This document shows, piece by piece, positions 57,701 to 64,000 of a DNA stretch of 64,000 nucleotides. Each line of letters starts with the position of its first letter. Position 1 is the stretch's first letter. Location of the stretch: positions 45,736,306 to 45,800,305 of the forward strand of contig CM036755.1 in NCBI GenBank assembly GCA_020796225.1. Direction: 5' to 3'. The translations under genes and the position numbers were made by a program. This stretch comes from Arion vulgaris (lineage: Eukaryota; Mollusca; Gastropoda; Stylommatophora; Arionidae). Below the pieces are notes generated by a model. That model ran no database searches and had not been told where the DNA came from. It was given only the letters and a program-made list of their open reading frames with translations.

Positions 57701-60700
57701 ATCTTTCGGTGGTGTGTTTGGTTTCAACCAGCATTTGTGTACGGTTCGTTCTCCGCTAGCCTTTTGCTGTCCCCAGCCAAAACCCACGAGGCAGCAGGTT
57801 GCTATTGTCTTTCAGGGCAGTGACCCGTAGATGACCTGCCCTCCCAGGCTGATGAGCTTCATCTGCCCAGCTATACCAGTCTTGTTAATGGACTGCTTGG
57901 TTTTCCTACCATCCAGTTTTGTGTATGGTTTGCTCCGCTAGACTTTGATTGTCCCCAATCAACTACAAGGCAGCAGTATTCCTATGATATGGTTTGCTTG
58001 ATTTTAATTTAGTTGTTTCTTATTTTGTCAGCACACTGTTACCAGGTTGTTAGCCCAGTGTCATGGTTTTATGTATTTGTCTTGCGTTTGTTTGGGGAAT
58101 TGTGTGATGGCTTTCTTAGTCCCCTGGCAGGATTCAACTACGTTATATATCCACCTTTTTCTCTGTCTTCCTCTCACGTTCGTTCCTGATATTTTGTTGT
58201 GGAAAGCTTCATAGGCAGTTTGGTCTGTTTGCATTCTTACTAAGTGGCCAAACCACTTCATTCTCTGTTTCGCTATATAATTCAAGCACAGTCTTGTTCC
58301 AACCTTTCTCTAATGCTGGTACTCATTACTCTGTCGATTCTTGTGTTGTTGGTGACTTTGTGGAGACATCTCATTTCGCATGTTGCTATTTTCTGTGTAT
58401 GTTTCTTATTCATTGTCCATGTTTGGCATTGGTAACATAGAGTGTGTATGAAGATGTTGTTGATCAACTGTTGTTTAGCTGTAAGTGAGATGTTTGGATG
58501 TCTAAGTAGTGGCGCTAGTTGGTAGGTTCTTGCATTTGCTTTCTGGACTCTAGCTTCTATCTCTCTGTCAAGTCTTCCATCCTCTGTAAATATGCTTCCT
58601 AGGTACTTGAATTCCTGTACTTGCTCTATTGTACTGCCATTGATGTTGATGTTTAGTGTATTATGTTTCCTTCCTATATTCATTACCTCAGTTTTGGCTA
58701 TGTTTATGTTCATGTCATATTTGTTATAGTTATAATATAAGGTGTCGATATGATGTTGTAGCTCTTGTTCTTGTTGGTAAATCAAACATTGGTCGTCTGC
58801 AAATAACAATTCATTAATTGTTTTCGTTTCTAATTTTGATTCCTGTGTAATTTTATCTATGTGTGCTATAGAAACATTTATAACATTTAGTTGTTTAATT
58901 TAAGCAAATTCATTGTTCTGTGTAATAGTGCAAGCATAGATGTTTCCTTCATCATTGACCTTATAGTTATATTTGTTCTGCTGGTACATGTATTCAGCCA
59001 GGAATATTTGAGGCTATTGCCAGCCATGATGTTGAGAAGGTGTTGTATTTGCTGCATTGCTGGTCCAGAGTAGACTCAAAGAGGGTAAGTTTTCTTTTAG
59101 AAAGTCTTTGTTACATGGGGATCAGATGTTCATCTCTCACTCCAAAGTTACTTGATTCATTCCCAACATGAAGCACTCAGGATATTTTTCTAGAAATCCC
59201 TGGTTTCAATGTAGAAGTTCAAGTTTCTAGTCCTATCAGAGACAGATGATAAAAATGTGTCTTGTGTTCAAGTTGAGCACGGGAAAGAACCCTTGGCAGT
59301 TGAAAACCAATAAGAGTAAGCTAGAAAGCTACTGCCTGGGCAAACAAAATTTATTTGTAAAAAATATAACATACAAATTTCTCACAAATTTTAATATACG
59401 GAAATATTTGCCTGTGTGGTGCCGGGCCCAAGGAAACAAAGAATAGTACCACTGCAACCTACAAGGCATGTAGTAAGAGGCGACTGATGTAGGGGCCTAT
59501 GGAAGCTACCCTAGTAAATAAAAACGTCACAGAAATCGGATGTGCTGGCCTACTTGTAGGCACATAACTGACACAATGTACAATCGCTCTTAGGCTCAGA
59601 TCACATACAAATCACAAAGAGTGGTAACTAGTGGTCAATTTGAAATGTTTAAAGAAAAATAAGCCTCTGCCTGAGCAAAATTTATTTAAAAAATATAACT
59701 AACATTTCTTCACAAATTTTGACGATCTTAAAAAATGTACATTGGGGATCCTTGTTGGTGCTACACAAGTGGGTGCTTTACTGCTGAGATCTTACTGGGC
59801 AAGAAAGAGATCAAAGCACACATGGTTATTAATCAAAGTGCAGATGATCCTATAAATCGATCGATCTTACACAGAAGGGGGCTTCTATTATTATAATCAG
59901 CGGAATGCCTGGAGGCAGCTTATCTTTATGTTTAAACTTCTGAGCATGAATAATTGCAGAAGAAGAATAAGAAGGATCTAAAATATGTTCATCAAAGGAG
60001 CAAAAACAAACAGCTGAGAATATTTCAATCAAATGTGAAGTCAGTGCTGTTGTATGGCTGACAAACATGGAGAACAACAATAAAATACCCCCAGAAAAAC
60101 TACAGACCTTTATAAATGGATGTTATATAGAATAAAGGGACTGAGATGGTATGATAAGATTACGAACGATGAACTAGGGAAGGCTGGAAGAAATTTGTTG
60201 AAGCTGTGTGCTCCGTTGGGAGTTTAAAGGAGAAGAAGAAAATATCTTGTCTTGTTATTATATTCTACAGAATGGACAAACACTTCGGCAGTTTGCTGCA
60301 GCTCACAAGTTTCATGATATAGTCTTTCATATTGATGTACACAGATACACGCTTGTGAGTTGAACTTGTACGTGTCTGTTTCATATTGATGTACACAGAT
60401 ACAGCTTTGAGTTGAACTTGTACGTGTCTGTTTCGTATTGATGTACACAGATACATGCTCATGAGTAGAACTTGTATGTGTCTGTTTCATATTGACGTAC
60501 ACAGATACACGCTTGTGAGTTGAACTTGTACTTGTCTGTTTCATATTGATGTACACAGGCACACATTTATGAGTTGAACTATGTATGTATGTTTGTATTG
60601 ACATACACAGTTGCACACTTATGAGTTGAGCTTGTATGTGTCCATTTCATTTGATAATCATTGATTTTCTTTGGTCTTGCAACTGTCTGTTGGATGTGTC

Positions 60701-62531
60701 CATTTCATTTGATAATCATTGGATTTTCTTTGGTCTCTGAACTGTCTGTTGGGGTTTTCCATTTCATTTTGATAATCATTGGATTTTCTTTGGTCTCTTG
60801 GCAACTGTCTGTTGGATGTGGATACTCAAATTTATATTGAATCTATCCAGCAGTTTAAATAGTTTGAAATTAAACATTGTACAAGTAGAACTGAATGCCT
60901 GAGGGGCAGAGAGAGGAGTATGTTTAACCACCGAGCCACAAGAACCAGCAGCATGCATACCCTTTGAAATCTGCTGAAGAAGACTGAGTACCTATGGATC
61001 TGCCCAGAGTGCTATAATATTGGTTCTTAAATACTGAATACTAAAATATTGCCAGCCCCATGCATACATCTCTCTTGGAATTTTTTATTATGTCCTTGAC
61101 AGATGGTAGTAACCCTATTATTTCCTCCGCAATAAAACACAGTGTAAAAGTGACACATTATAAGTGGCCATATAAAAATACAAGTGGACCTCAGAGGCAG
61201 TGAAAAACACCGGTTATCAAGCGCACACACAATATTTTTTCTAGAAATCTCTTCTTATCCTGATGCAGTAAGGCAAAACATGATTAGAGCAAAGAAAGAA
61301 AAGGAAGCTATGATGATGGTTCTATCAATCAATCAATCAAAAGTTATTCTCTGATCCACTCATGCACAAACCAACTTATCCACAAACCCACTTATCCACA
61401 AACCAACTTATCCACAAACCAACTCATCCACAAACCAACTTATCCACAAACCCACTTATCCACAAACCCACTTATCCACAAACCCACTTATCCACAAACC
61501 AACTTATCCACAAACCAACTCATCCACAAACCAACTTATCCACAAACCCACTTATCCACAAACCCACTTATCCACAAACCCACTTATCCACAAACCAACT
61601 TATCCACAAACCAACTCATCCACAAACCAACTTATCCACAAACCAACTTATCCACAAACCCACTTTTCCACAAACCCACTTATCCACAAACCCACTTATC
61701 CACAAACCAACTCATCCATAAACAAACTCATCCACAAACCCACTTATCCACAAACCCACTTATCCACAAACCCACTTACCCACAAACCCACTTATCCACA
61801 AACCCACTTATCCACAAACCAACTTATCCACAAAACAACTTATCCACAAACCCACTTATCCACAAACCCACTTATCCACAAACCAACTTATCCACAAAAC
61901 AACTTATCCACAAACCCACTTATCCACAAACATATTCATCCACAAACACATTCATCCACAAACACACTCACCCACAAACCCACTTATCCACAAACACACT
62001 CACTCACAAACCAACTTATCCACAAACCAACTTATCCACAAACCCACTTATCCACAAACCCACTTATCCACAAACACGCTTATCCACAAACACGCTTATC
62101 CACAAATACAATTATCCACAAACACTTATCCACAAACTCACTCATCCACAAACACACTCATCCACAAACCCACTCATTCACAAACCAACTTCTTCAAAAA
62201 CCCACTCACCCACAAACCCACTCATCCACATACTCTCTCCTCCACAAACCCTCTCCTCCACAAACTTACTCATTCACAAACTGCCTCAATCTCCAAACAC
62301 ATTCTCGTTCACTCATTCATACACCAACATCACATTTACTCATCTAATCACTCCTCATCATACACCAACATCACATTTACTCATCTAATCACTCCTCATC
62401 ATACACATATAATATGTATCTTACATTCTATTGTCTATAAGGGAGCTATTTACTCAGTTCTAGAAGGTGACATGGAGAAAGTCTGGAACTATATGTCCAA
62501 TGCAAAATGTGACATCAACTTCTTGAACTGT
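45715..62531 (+). CDS. Ankyrin-repeat protein, 5' part, 7 exons visible
   Basis: Exons are 45715-45744, 46975-47064, 50556-50654, 53304-53402, 56647-56715, 58998-59084 and 62442-62531. Every junction is phase 0 with good GT/AG borders; together they give 188 residues with no stop, so the gene runs past the window. Exons 3 and 4 are canonical ankyrin repeats of 33 residues (GNTYLHYV...GIDVNAKNR and GNTALHVT...GIDPTIKNK). Exon 2 is a capping half-repeat, exon 5 looks like a C-terminal cap (DGKIAAEIP...YDKYQ), and exons 6 and 7 each resemble exon 2 again. Ankyrin repeats bind other proteins; the specific role is unknown and I do not recognise an ortholog. The start ATG has a strong GCCATCATGG context. 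An extra exon inside an intron, especially between exons 6 and 7, is possible. Confidence 0.85.
45803..45905. repeat. Minisatellite, 17-bp unit, six copies
   Basis: TGAGGTACTTGTACTTA repeated in intron 1 of the ankyrin gene. Confidence 0.95.
46150..46330 (-). pseudogene. LINE fragment
   Basis: Reverse-oriented, weakly coding-like stretch; no diagnostic motif. Confidence 0.35.
46355..46505 (+). mobile_element. SINE-G
   Basis: CTCAGAGAAGGCCCACC to GCAGGCGAACGCAGAACAAG. Confidence 0.65.
46631..46890 (-). mobile_element. SINE-A, full length
   Basis: Lies in intron 1, 85 bp before ankyrin exon 2. GTTCTGTTT on both sides is a probable target duplication. Confidence 0.88.
46975..47064 (+). CDS. 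Ankyrin gene exon 2 (N-cap half repeat)
   Basis: The acceptor is TTTCTTTCAG, then 30 codons with donor GTTAGT. It encodes an inner and outer helix ([17 protein letters not shown]) and a [11 protein letters not shown] turn, without the TxLH motif. Confidence 0.85.
47103..47372 (-). mobile_element. SINE-E, full length
   Basis: Reverse copy: AAAGGAACCCTTTCATACC to CTACGCTACCGTGGCTCTC. Confidence 0.85.
47545..47875 (+). pseudogene. LINE-alpha C-terminus
   Basis: Encodes [20 protein letters not shown], then [20 protein letters not shown] in shifted frames, ending AGCTATTTGATGATGATG. Confidence 0.75.
47876..48282. other. Unassigned intron DNA
   Basis: LINE-like hints only: the open stretch 48121-48310 resembles a C-terminal LINE frame but has no diagnostic motif. 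No ankyrin-like exon. Confidence 0.3.
48283..48533 (-). mobile_element. SINE-B
   Basis: TTCTTCAAACGCTCCACTTG to CAACACACGGGCGG. Confidence 0.85.
48580..48730 (+). mobile_element. SINE-G
   Basis: CCTCTGAAGTCGGAGAAGG to GGGAGCGAACGCAAGAAGAAG, the clearest SINE-G 3' end. Confidence 0.75.
48890..49110 (-). pseudogene. LINE-beta C-terminal fragment
   Basis: The minus strand reads [24 protein letters not shown] sequence, then [14 protein letters not shown]. Same family as 43450-43800. Confidence 0.7.
49306..49555 (-). mobile_element. SINE-B
   Basis: TTCTTTGAACGCTTCATATCG to CAACACGGACGCC. Confidence 0.85.
49600..49818 (-). mobile_element. SINE-D
   Basis: Reverse copy with B-box-like GGGTTCAAAC and the CATGCCATTTCTGCAGAG body. 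Confidence 0.75.
49930..50150 (+). pseudogene. LINE-beta C-terminal fragment
   Basis: Encodes [20 protein letters not shown] and PQCQLCDYS. Truncated. Confidence 0.6.
50556..50654 (+). CDS. Ankyrin gene exon 3 (repeat)
   Basis: Thirty-three codons in phase 0, acceptor TCTGACAG and donor GTAGGT. One whole ankyrin unit: GNTYLHYVC at the start, GIDVNAKNR at the end. Confidence 0.88.
50787..51475 (-). mobile_element. SINE-C interrupted by SINE-A
   Basis: Tail end at 50787-50998 and tRNA-like head at 51246-51475, both minus strand. The inserted SINE-A fills the gap exactly. Confidence 0.85.
50999..51245 (+). mobile_element. SINE-A nested in SINE-C, 12-bp target duplication
   Basis: GAACTGCCAAGG at 50987-50998 and 51246-51257 flanks a full-length A. 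Confidence 0.93.
51485..51906 (+). mobile_element. SINE-E interrupted by SINE-F
   Basis: The E head at 51485-51517 (AATAGTGTAGTAATTATTGC) resumes at about 51695 and ends AAAGGGTTCCTTTACTT. TTGCTTCT-type repeats mark the junctions. Confidence 0.7.
51518..51692 (-). mobile_element. SINE-F, diverged, nested
   Basis: Reverse copy: TCAGAAGCACTTGAGCTG to CGTGCTACGAACACGCTG. Confidence 0.7.
51907..52110. repeat. Minisatellite, 34-bp unit, six copies
   Basis: ACTTGGGATGCAGAGGGGCT plus TGGACA(T/C)TAGTGTA; intron 3 of the ankyrin gene. Confidence 0.95.
52152..52377 (+). mobile_element. SINE-B, shortened 3' end
   Basis: GGCAGTGTGTTCCCGGGGC to AGAGCGTTTGAAGAAGAAG. Confidence 0.8.
52380..52735 (-). pseudogene. 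LINE-beta C-terminal fragment
   Basis: The minus strand encodes [20 protein letters not shown] preceded by HILQDC-type sequence; same segment as 34250-34400. Confidence 0.7.
52735..52895. repeat. Minisatellite, 21-bp unit, about eight copies
   Basis: TGATGAAGTTTCTAATGGCAT; a multiple of three, so the minus strand shows an MPLETSS peptide repeat with no coding support. Confidence 0.95.
53304..53402 (+). CDS. Ankyrin gene exon 4 (repeat)
   Basis: Thirty-three codons in phase 0, acceptor ATATTTCAG and donor GTCAGT. One whole ankyrin unit: GNTALHVTA at the start, GIDPTIKNK at the end. Confidence 0.88.
53459..53484. repeat. (CT)n microsatellite
   Basis: About 13 CT units shortly after ankyrin exon 4. 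Confidence 0.95.
53490..53830 (-). pseudogene. Probable LINE fragment
   Basis: Reverse-oriented with LINE-like composition (CTCAAGGTGTGTCCTATACA); no decisive motif. Confidence 0.35.
54238..54350. repeat. Minisatellite, 32-bp unit, 3.5 copies
   Basis: GAGTTGAGATAGCACCTGGT plus TTGATGGTGT(T/A)A. Confidence 0.92.
54605..54745 (+). mobile_element. SINE-G
   Basis: CGCAAAAATTCATCAGAAGCG to GCGAATGAACACAAGAAGAAG. Confidence 0.7.
54961..55208 (-). mobile_element. SINE-A (duplicated copy 1)
   Basis: Only the left flank (GGGGGATAC) matches a target duplication; the right flank runs into the duplicated unit. Confidence 0.85.
55278..55531 (-). mobile_element. SINE-A (duplicated copy 2), 13-bp target duplication
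   Basis: TGGCGGGGGATAC at 55265-55277 and 55532-55544. Confidence 0.92.
55562..55822 (+). mobile_element. SINE-B nested in SINE-G
   Basis: TGGTACTGGGGCTGC to AGAGCATTTGTAGAAGAAG. AGGAAAGC(A/G)GGC borders both sides. Confidence 0.85.
55970..56545 (-). pseudogene. LINE-alpha C-terminal part, longest in the window
   Basis: The minus strand reads [54 protein letters not shown] and, after a frame break, [19 protein letters not shown] and [14 protein letters not shown]. The TATGGCEAW motif is altered. Confidence 0.8.
56647..56715 (+). CDS. Ankyrin gene exon 5 (C-cap)
   Basis: Twenty-three codons in phase 0, acceptor TTTGCAG and donor [15 protein letters not shown] followed by a helix ending YDKYQ resembles the last, capping repeat of an ankyrin stack. 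Confidence 0.8.
56845..57321 (-). mobile_element. SINE-B interrupted by a LINE-beta 3' end
   Basis: B sequence at 56845-56918 and 57130-57321. GAGCCTAAGAG at both junctions is the target duplication. Confidence 0.88.
56919..57129 (+). mobile_element. LINE-beta 3' end inserted with 11-bp target duplication
   Basis: Coding remnant [10 protein letters not shown], then untranslated DNA ending CGAGCGCAAAGAAGAAG. The duplication GAGCCTAAGAG (56908-56918, 57130-57140) defines its 3' end, which equals the SINE-A tail. Confidence 0.85.
57325..57482. mobile_element. Two partial SINE-B copies, opposite strands
   Basis: 57325-57408 is reverse B body; 57409-57482 is a forward B head (CATTGCTGGGGCTCG). 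They meet at TACTAGGGTCGGCC. Confidence 0.7.
57565..57985 (+). repeat. Approximately 420-bp dispersed repeat
   Basis: Forward copy of 33040-33560; a GTTTTGTGTA(T/C)GGTTTGCTCC region is shared. Confidence 0.7.
58061..58840 (-). pseudogene. LINE-delta RT and C-terminal remnant
   Basis: The minus strand encodes [20 protein letters not shown] (RT catalytic FADD), [33 protein letters not shown] and, in another frame, [15 protein letters not shown] and RGRQRKRW. One frame break near 58285. The 5' half is missing. Confidence 0.85.
58998..59084 (+). CDS. Ankyrin gene exon 6 (second half-repeat)
   Basis: Twenty-nine codons in phase 0, acceptor TATTCAG and donor [25 protein letters not shown] matches the exon 2 type, so a second ankyrin block begins here. 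Confidence 0.8.
59145..59870 (+). mobile_element. SINE-C, diverged, interrupted by SINE-B
   Basis: Body at 59180-59340, then GGCAAGAAAGAGATC and a CAAAGTGCAGATGATCC end. An approximately 65-bp segment (GCCTGGGCAAACAAAATTTA) is present on both sides of the B. Confidence 0.65.
59408..59660 (+). mobile_element. SINE-B, full length
   Basis: TGCCTGTGTGGTGCCGGGCC to the diverged tail TGAAATGTTTAAAGAAAAA. Confidence 0.85.
60310..60625. repeat. Minisatellite, about 54-bp unit, six copies
   Basis: Unit contains TTGAACTTGTACGTGTCTG and TTCATATTGATGTACACAG. Intron 6 of the ankyrin gene. Confidence 0.92.
60640..60815. repeat. Minisatellite, about 60-bp unit, three copies
   Basis: CCATTTCATTTGATAATCAT plus TTTTCTTTGGTCT and AACTGTCTGTTGG. 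The repeated segment is the 5' edge of a LINE-gamma fragment. Confidence 0.88.
60800..61030 (+). pseudogene. LINE-gamma C-terminal fragment
   Basis: [20 protein letters not shown] and [10 protein letters not shown] match 29815-30405. Confidence 0.7.
61362..62290. repeat. 16-bp satellite array, about 55 copies, with higher-order structure
   Basis: Unit ATCCACAAACCCACTT with CCC/CCA and TAT/CAT variants. Between about 61390 and 61660 the variants recur as 96-bp blocks of six units. The right side is more degenerate. Confidence 0.95.
62442..62531 (+). CDS. Ankyrin gene exon 7 (third half-repeat)
   Basis: Thirty codons in phase 0, acceptor TCTATAAG and donor [24 protein letters not shown] again follows the exon 2 type. 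The exon lies between the 16-bp satellite and an inverted SINE-B pair. Confidence 0.78.
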
Positions 62532-62564
62532 GTAAGTAATTTGATGTAATCATCTTGTACTGTG

Positions 62565-62768
62565 TTACACATGTGTGTTGCCGGGGCCCTAGAACAAAGC
62601 AAAGAACAGTAACACTGTGACCTACAAGGTATATCGTAAAAGGTGACTGAGGTAGGAGCATATGGGAGCTAGGATGTTCCTACATCAGTCGCCTCTTATG
62701 ACAGGCCTTGTAGTTTGCAGTGGTACTATTCTTTGCTTCCCTGCGGGCCCTGGCACCACACGGGCGGC
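62565..62768. repeat. Inverted pair of SINE-B heads (long palindrome)
   Basis: A forward B head (TGTGTGTTGCCGGGGCCC to CTGAGGTAGGAGC) is followed at once by a reverse head (CCTACATCAGTCGCC to CACCACACGGGCGG). Arms are about 100 bases. Confidence 0.85.
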
Positions 62769-63009
62769 TCAGATTTCAAGTTATATGACTTCTTTGCTCT
62801 ATTCCTGTTGGGCCTTTTAGCAACCAGGATATGCAAAGATTTCTGACACGTTCTCTTGAATGAGCCTAGGTTGTGGTATTTCTTTCTGCCTCTTGATATT
62901 TCTGCTGTCCATCATTTGCTTGGGCAACGTTTGATCTTAAAATCATTGTATCTGAATAGTAGTACTTGTTGTGGGTTACGTTAAACGGTAATCATGTTAC
63001 ATAGCAGAT
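62769..63009. other. Unassigned intron DNA
   Basis: No repeat or further ankyrin exon seen. Confidence 0.3.
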
Positions 63010-63385
63010 ATAAAAGCAAGTTGAATGCATTTGAAAATAGATGTCTGCAAAAATAATGAATATAAAATGGAATGAATTCAGGAGAAGTGATGAAATCAGA
63101 GATATGTCTGGTCAACCACTAGTGACAACTGTTATTAGAAACAGAAGATGGAGATATGTTGGGCACACCTTGAGGAAAAATGATCAACGAATATCAAAGC
63201 AGGCATTGAAATGGGATGCAAAGGGTTCAAGAAAGAGAGGTTGACCTAAGGAGACCCTGAAACAAAGTTTGCTGAGAGAGGCAGGAAATATCGGTCTCAG
63301 TTCCATGGAGGAGATTGAGCGAGTTGCCCAGGATAGAGTGGTATGGAGAAATTACTTGCAGGCCCTATGTAACGTATAACGGTAC
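63010..63385 (+). pseudogene. LINE-epsilon C-terminus
   Basis: Encodes RRWRYVGHTLRKNDQRISKQ, KGSRKRG, a stop, then ETLKQSLLREAGN and EEIERVAQDRVVWRNYLQAL before the final stop. GHTLRK and the RxxWRxxxxALC ending are typical of LINE C-termini. Confidence 0.8.
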
Positions 63386-63569
63386 AAGAGGAATTATTAT
63401 TATTATGTTACATAGTTGAACCATTTGGTTTGTTGTTTCTTAATATCCTCTAGCACTGACGTTGTTCTTATCACATTTCTTATAATTTTTTTTTTTATCT
63501 CATATTTTTCTTTGTTATATCCACTATTTTCAAACAATTTTATCACCATCATTGTAATTTTTATATCAC

Positions 63570-64000
63570 TATTGTCTTGTTATGGAAGTTGAGCCTCACA
63601 CTTTGCTTTCTTGTTTCACAGGCTCACTATTGTCTTGTTAAGGAAGTCAAGCCTCACACTTTGCTTTCTTGTTTCACAGCCTCACTATTGTCTTGTTACG
63701 GAAGTCAAGCCTCACACTTTGCTTTCTTGTTTCACAGGCTCACTATTGTCTTGTTACAGAAGTCAAGCCTCACACTTTGCTTTCTTGTTTCACAGGCTCA
63801 CTATTGTCTTGTTAAGGAAGTCAAGCCTCACACTTTGCTTTCTTGTTTCACAGCCTCACTATTGTCTTGTTACTGAAGTCAAGCCTCACACTTTGCTTTC
63901 TTGTTTCACAGGCTCACTATTGTCTTGTTACAGAAGTCAAGCCTCACACTTTGCTTTCTTGTTTCACAGGCTCACTATTGTCTTGTTAAGGAAGTCAAGC
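63570..64000. repeat. 58-bp tandem array running off the window
   Basis: GAAGTCAAGCCTCACACTTT recurs every 58 bases (63643, 63701, 63759, ...), more than seven units. Confidence 0.95.

Noticed and set aside
58282..58809. A live reverse transcriptase
   Set aside because: Catalytic FADD is present, but the N-terminal half is missing and the C-terminus is in another frame.
61362..61721. A 119-residue open frame rich in HKPTYPQT
   Set aside because: It follows from a stop-free tandem repeat; no start context, splice signals or conservation.
61362..62290. Dozens of TTATCCACA sequences, identical to the bacterial DnaA box
   Set aside because: They are part of a 16-bp satellite in an intron of a spliced animal gene. 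There is no replication origin or bacterial gene context.

Overview
This is a window of AT-rich animal (metazoan) nuclear DNA. Its three genes have short exons separated by long introns with GT/AG borders. The intervening DNA is packed with short interspersed elements (SINEs), 5'-truncated LINE fragments and tandem repeats. Nothing in it looks bacterial or organellar. The gene content and the very abundant short SINEs suggest an invertebrate, probably a lophotrochozoan such as a mollusc; that placement is inference.

Three spliced genes can be assembled by reading exons and checking that reading frames match across every junction. (1) On the minus strand at 9209-1695, three exons encode a 158-residue protein with a signal peptide, six cysteines and a hydrophobic C-terminus, probably GPI-anchored; I do not recognise the family. 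(2) On the minus strand at 43065-36478, four exons encode a 231-residue BORCS5 (myrlysin), a subunit of the lysosome-positioning BORC complex. (3) On the plus strand from 45715 to beyond the window end, seven exons, all phase 0, encode an ankyrin-repeat protein (188 residues visible). Genes 2 and 3 are divergent, with about 2.65 kb between their start codons.

The rest is mostly mobile DNA. Two related SINE families dominate. SINE-A is about 250 bp, starts near CGCCCGAGTGGTTACC and ends GAACGAACGCAAAGAAGAAG. SINE-B is about 260 bp and ends GAGCGTTCGAAGAAGAAG. They are colinear relatives. SINE-A also occurs as a short form with a fixed internal 5' end, as tiny 3' fragments with target-site duplications, and as chimeras whose 3' half comes from a LINE. 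Five other SINE-like families, called C to G here, have tRNA-like heads or distinctive bodies. LINE remnants fall into several groups: alpha (RT with FIDYSKAFD, C-terminus HEGLEK), beta (RNase H plus a Cys-rich HILQDC C-terminus), gamma (RNase H with YCPGHAG) and others. A beta LINE 3' fragment ends in the same GCAAAGAAGAAG tail as SINE-A, which points to the machinery that moves the SINEs. There are also a hAT-like MITE, a piggyBac-like remnant with TTAA flanks, and about fifteen minisatellites.

Layout: 1-9.4 kb, orphan GPI-protein gene with repeat-filled introns; 9.4-36.4 kb, almost entirely nested repeats, including a GC-rich block at 32-33.4 kb; 36.4-43.1 kb, BORCS5; 43.1-45.7 kb, divergent intergenic region; 45.7-64 kb, ankyrin gene with SINE-rich introns and large minisatellites. 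Family assignments of repeats rest on comparison of copies inside this window.
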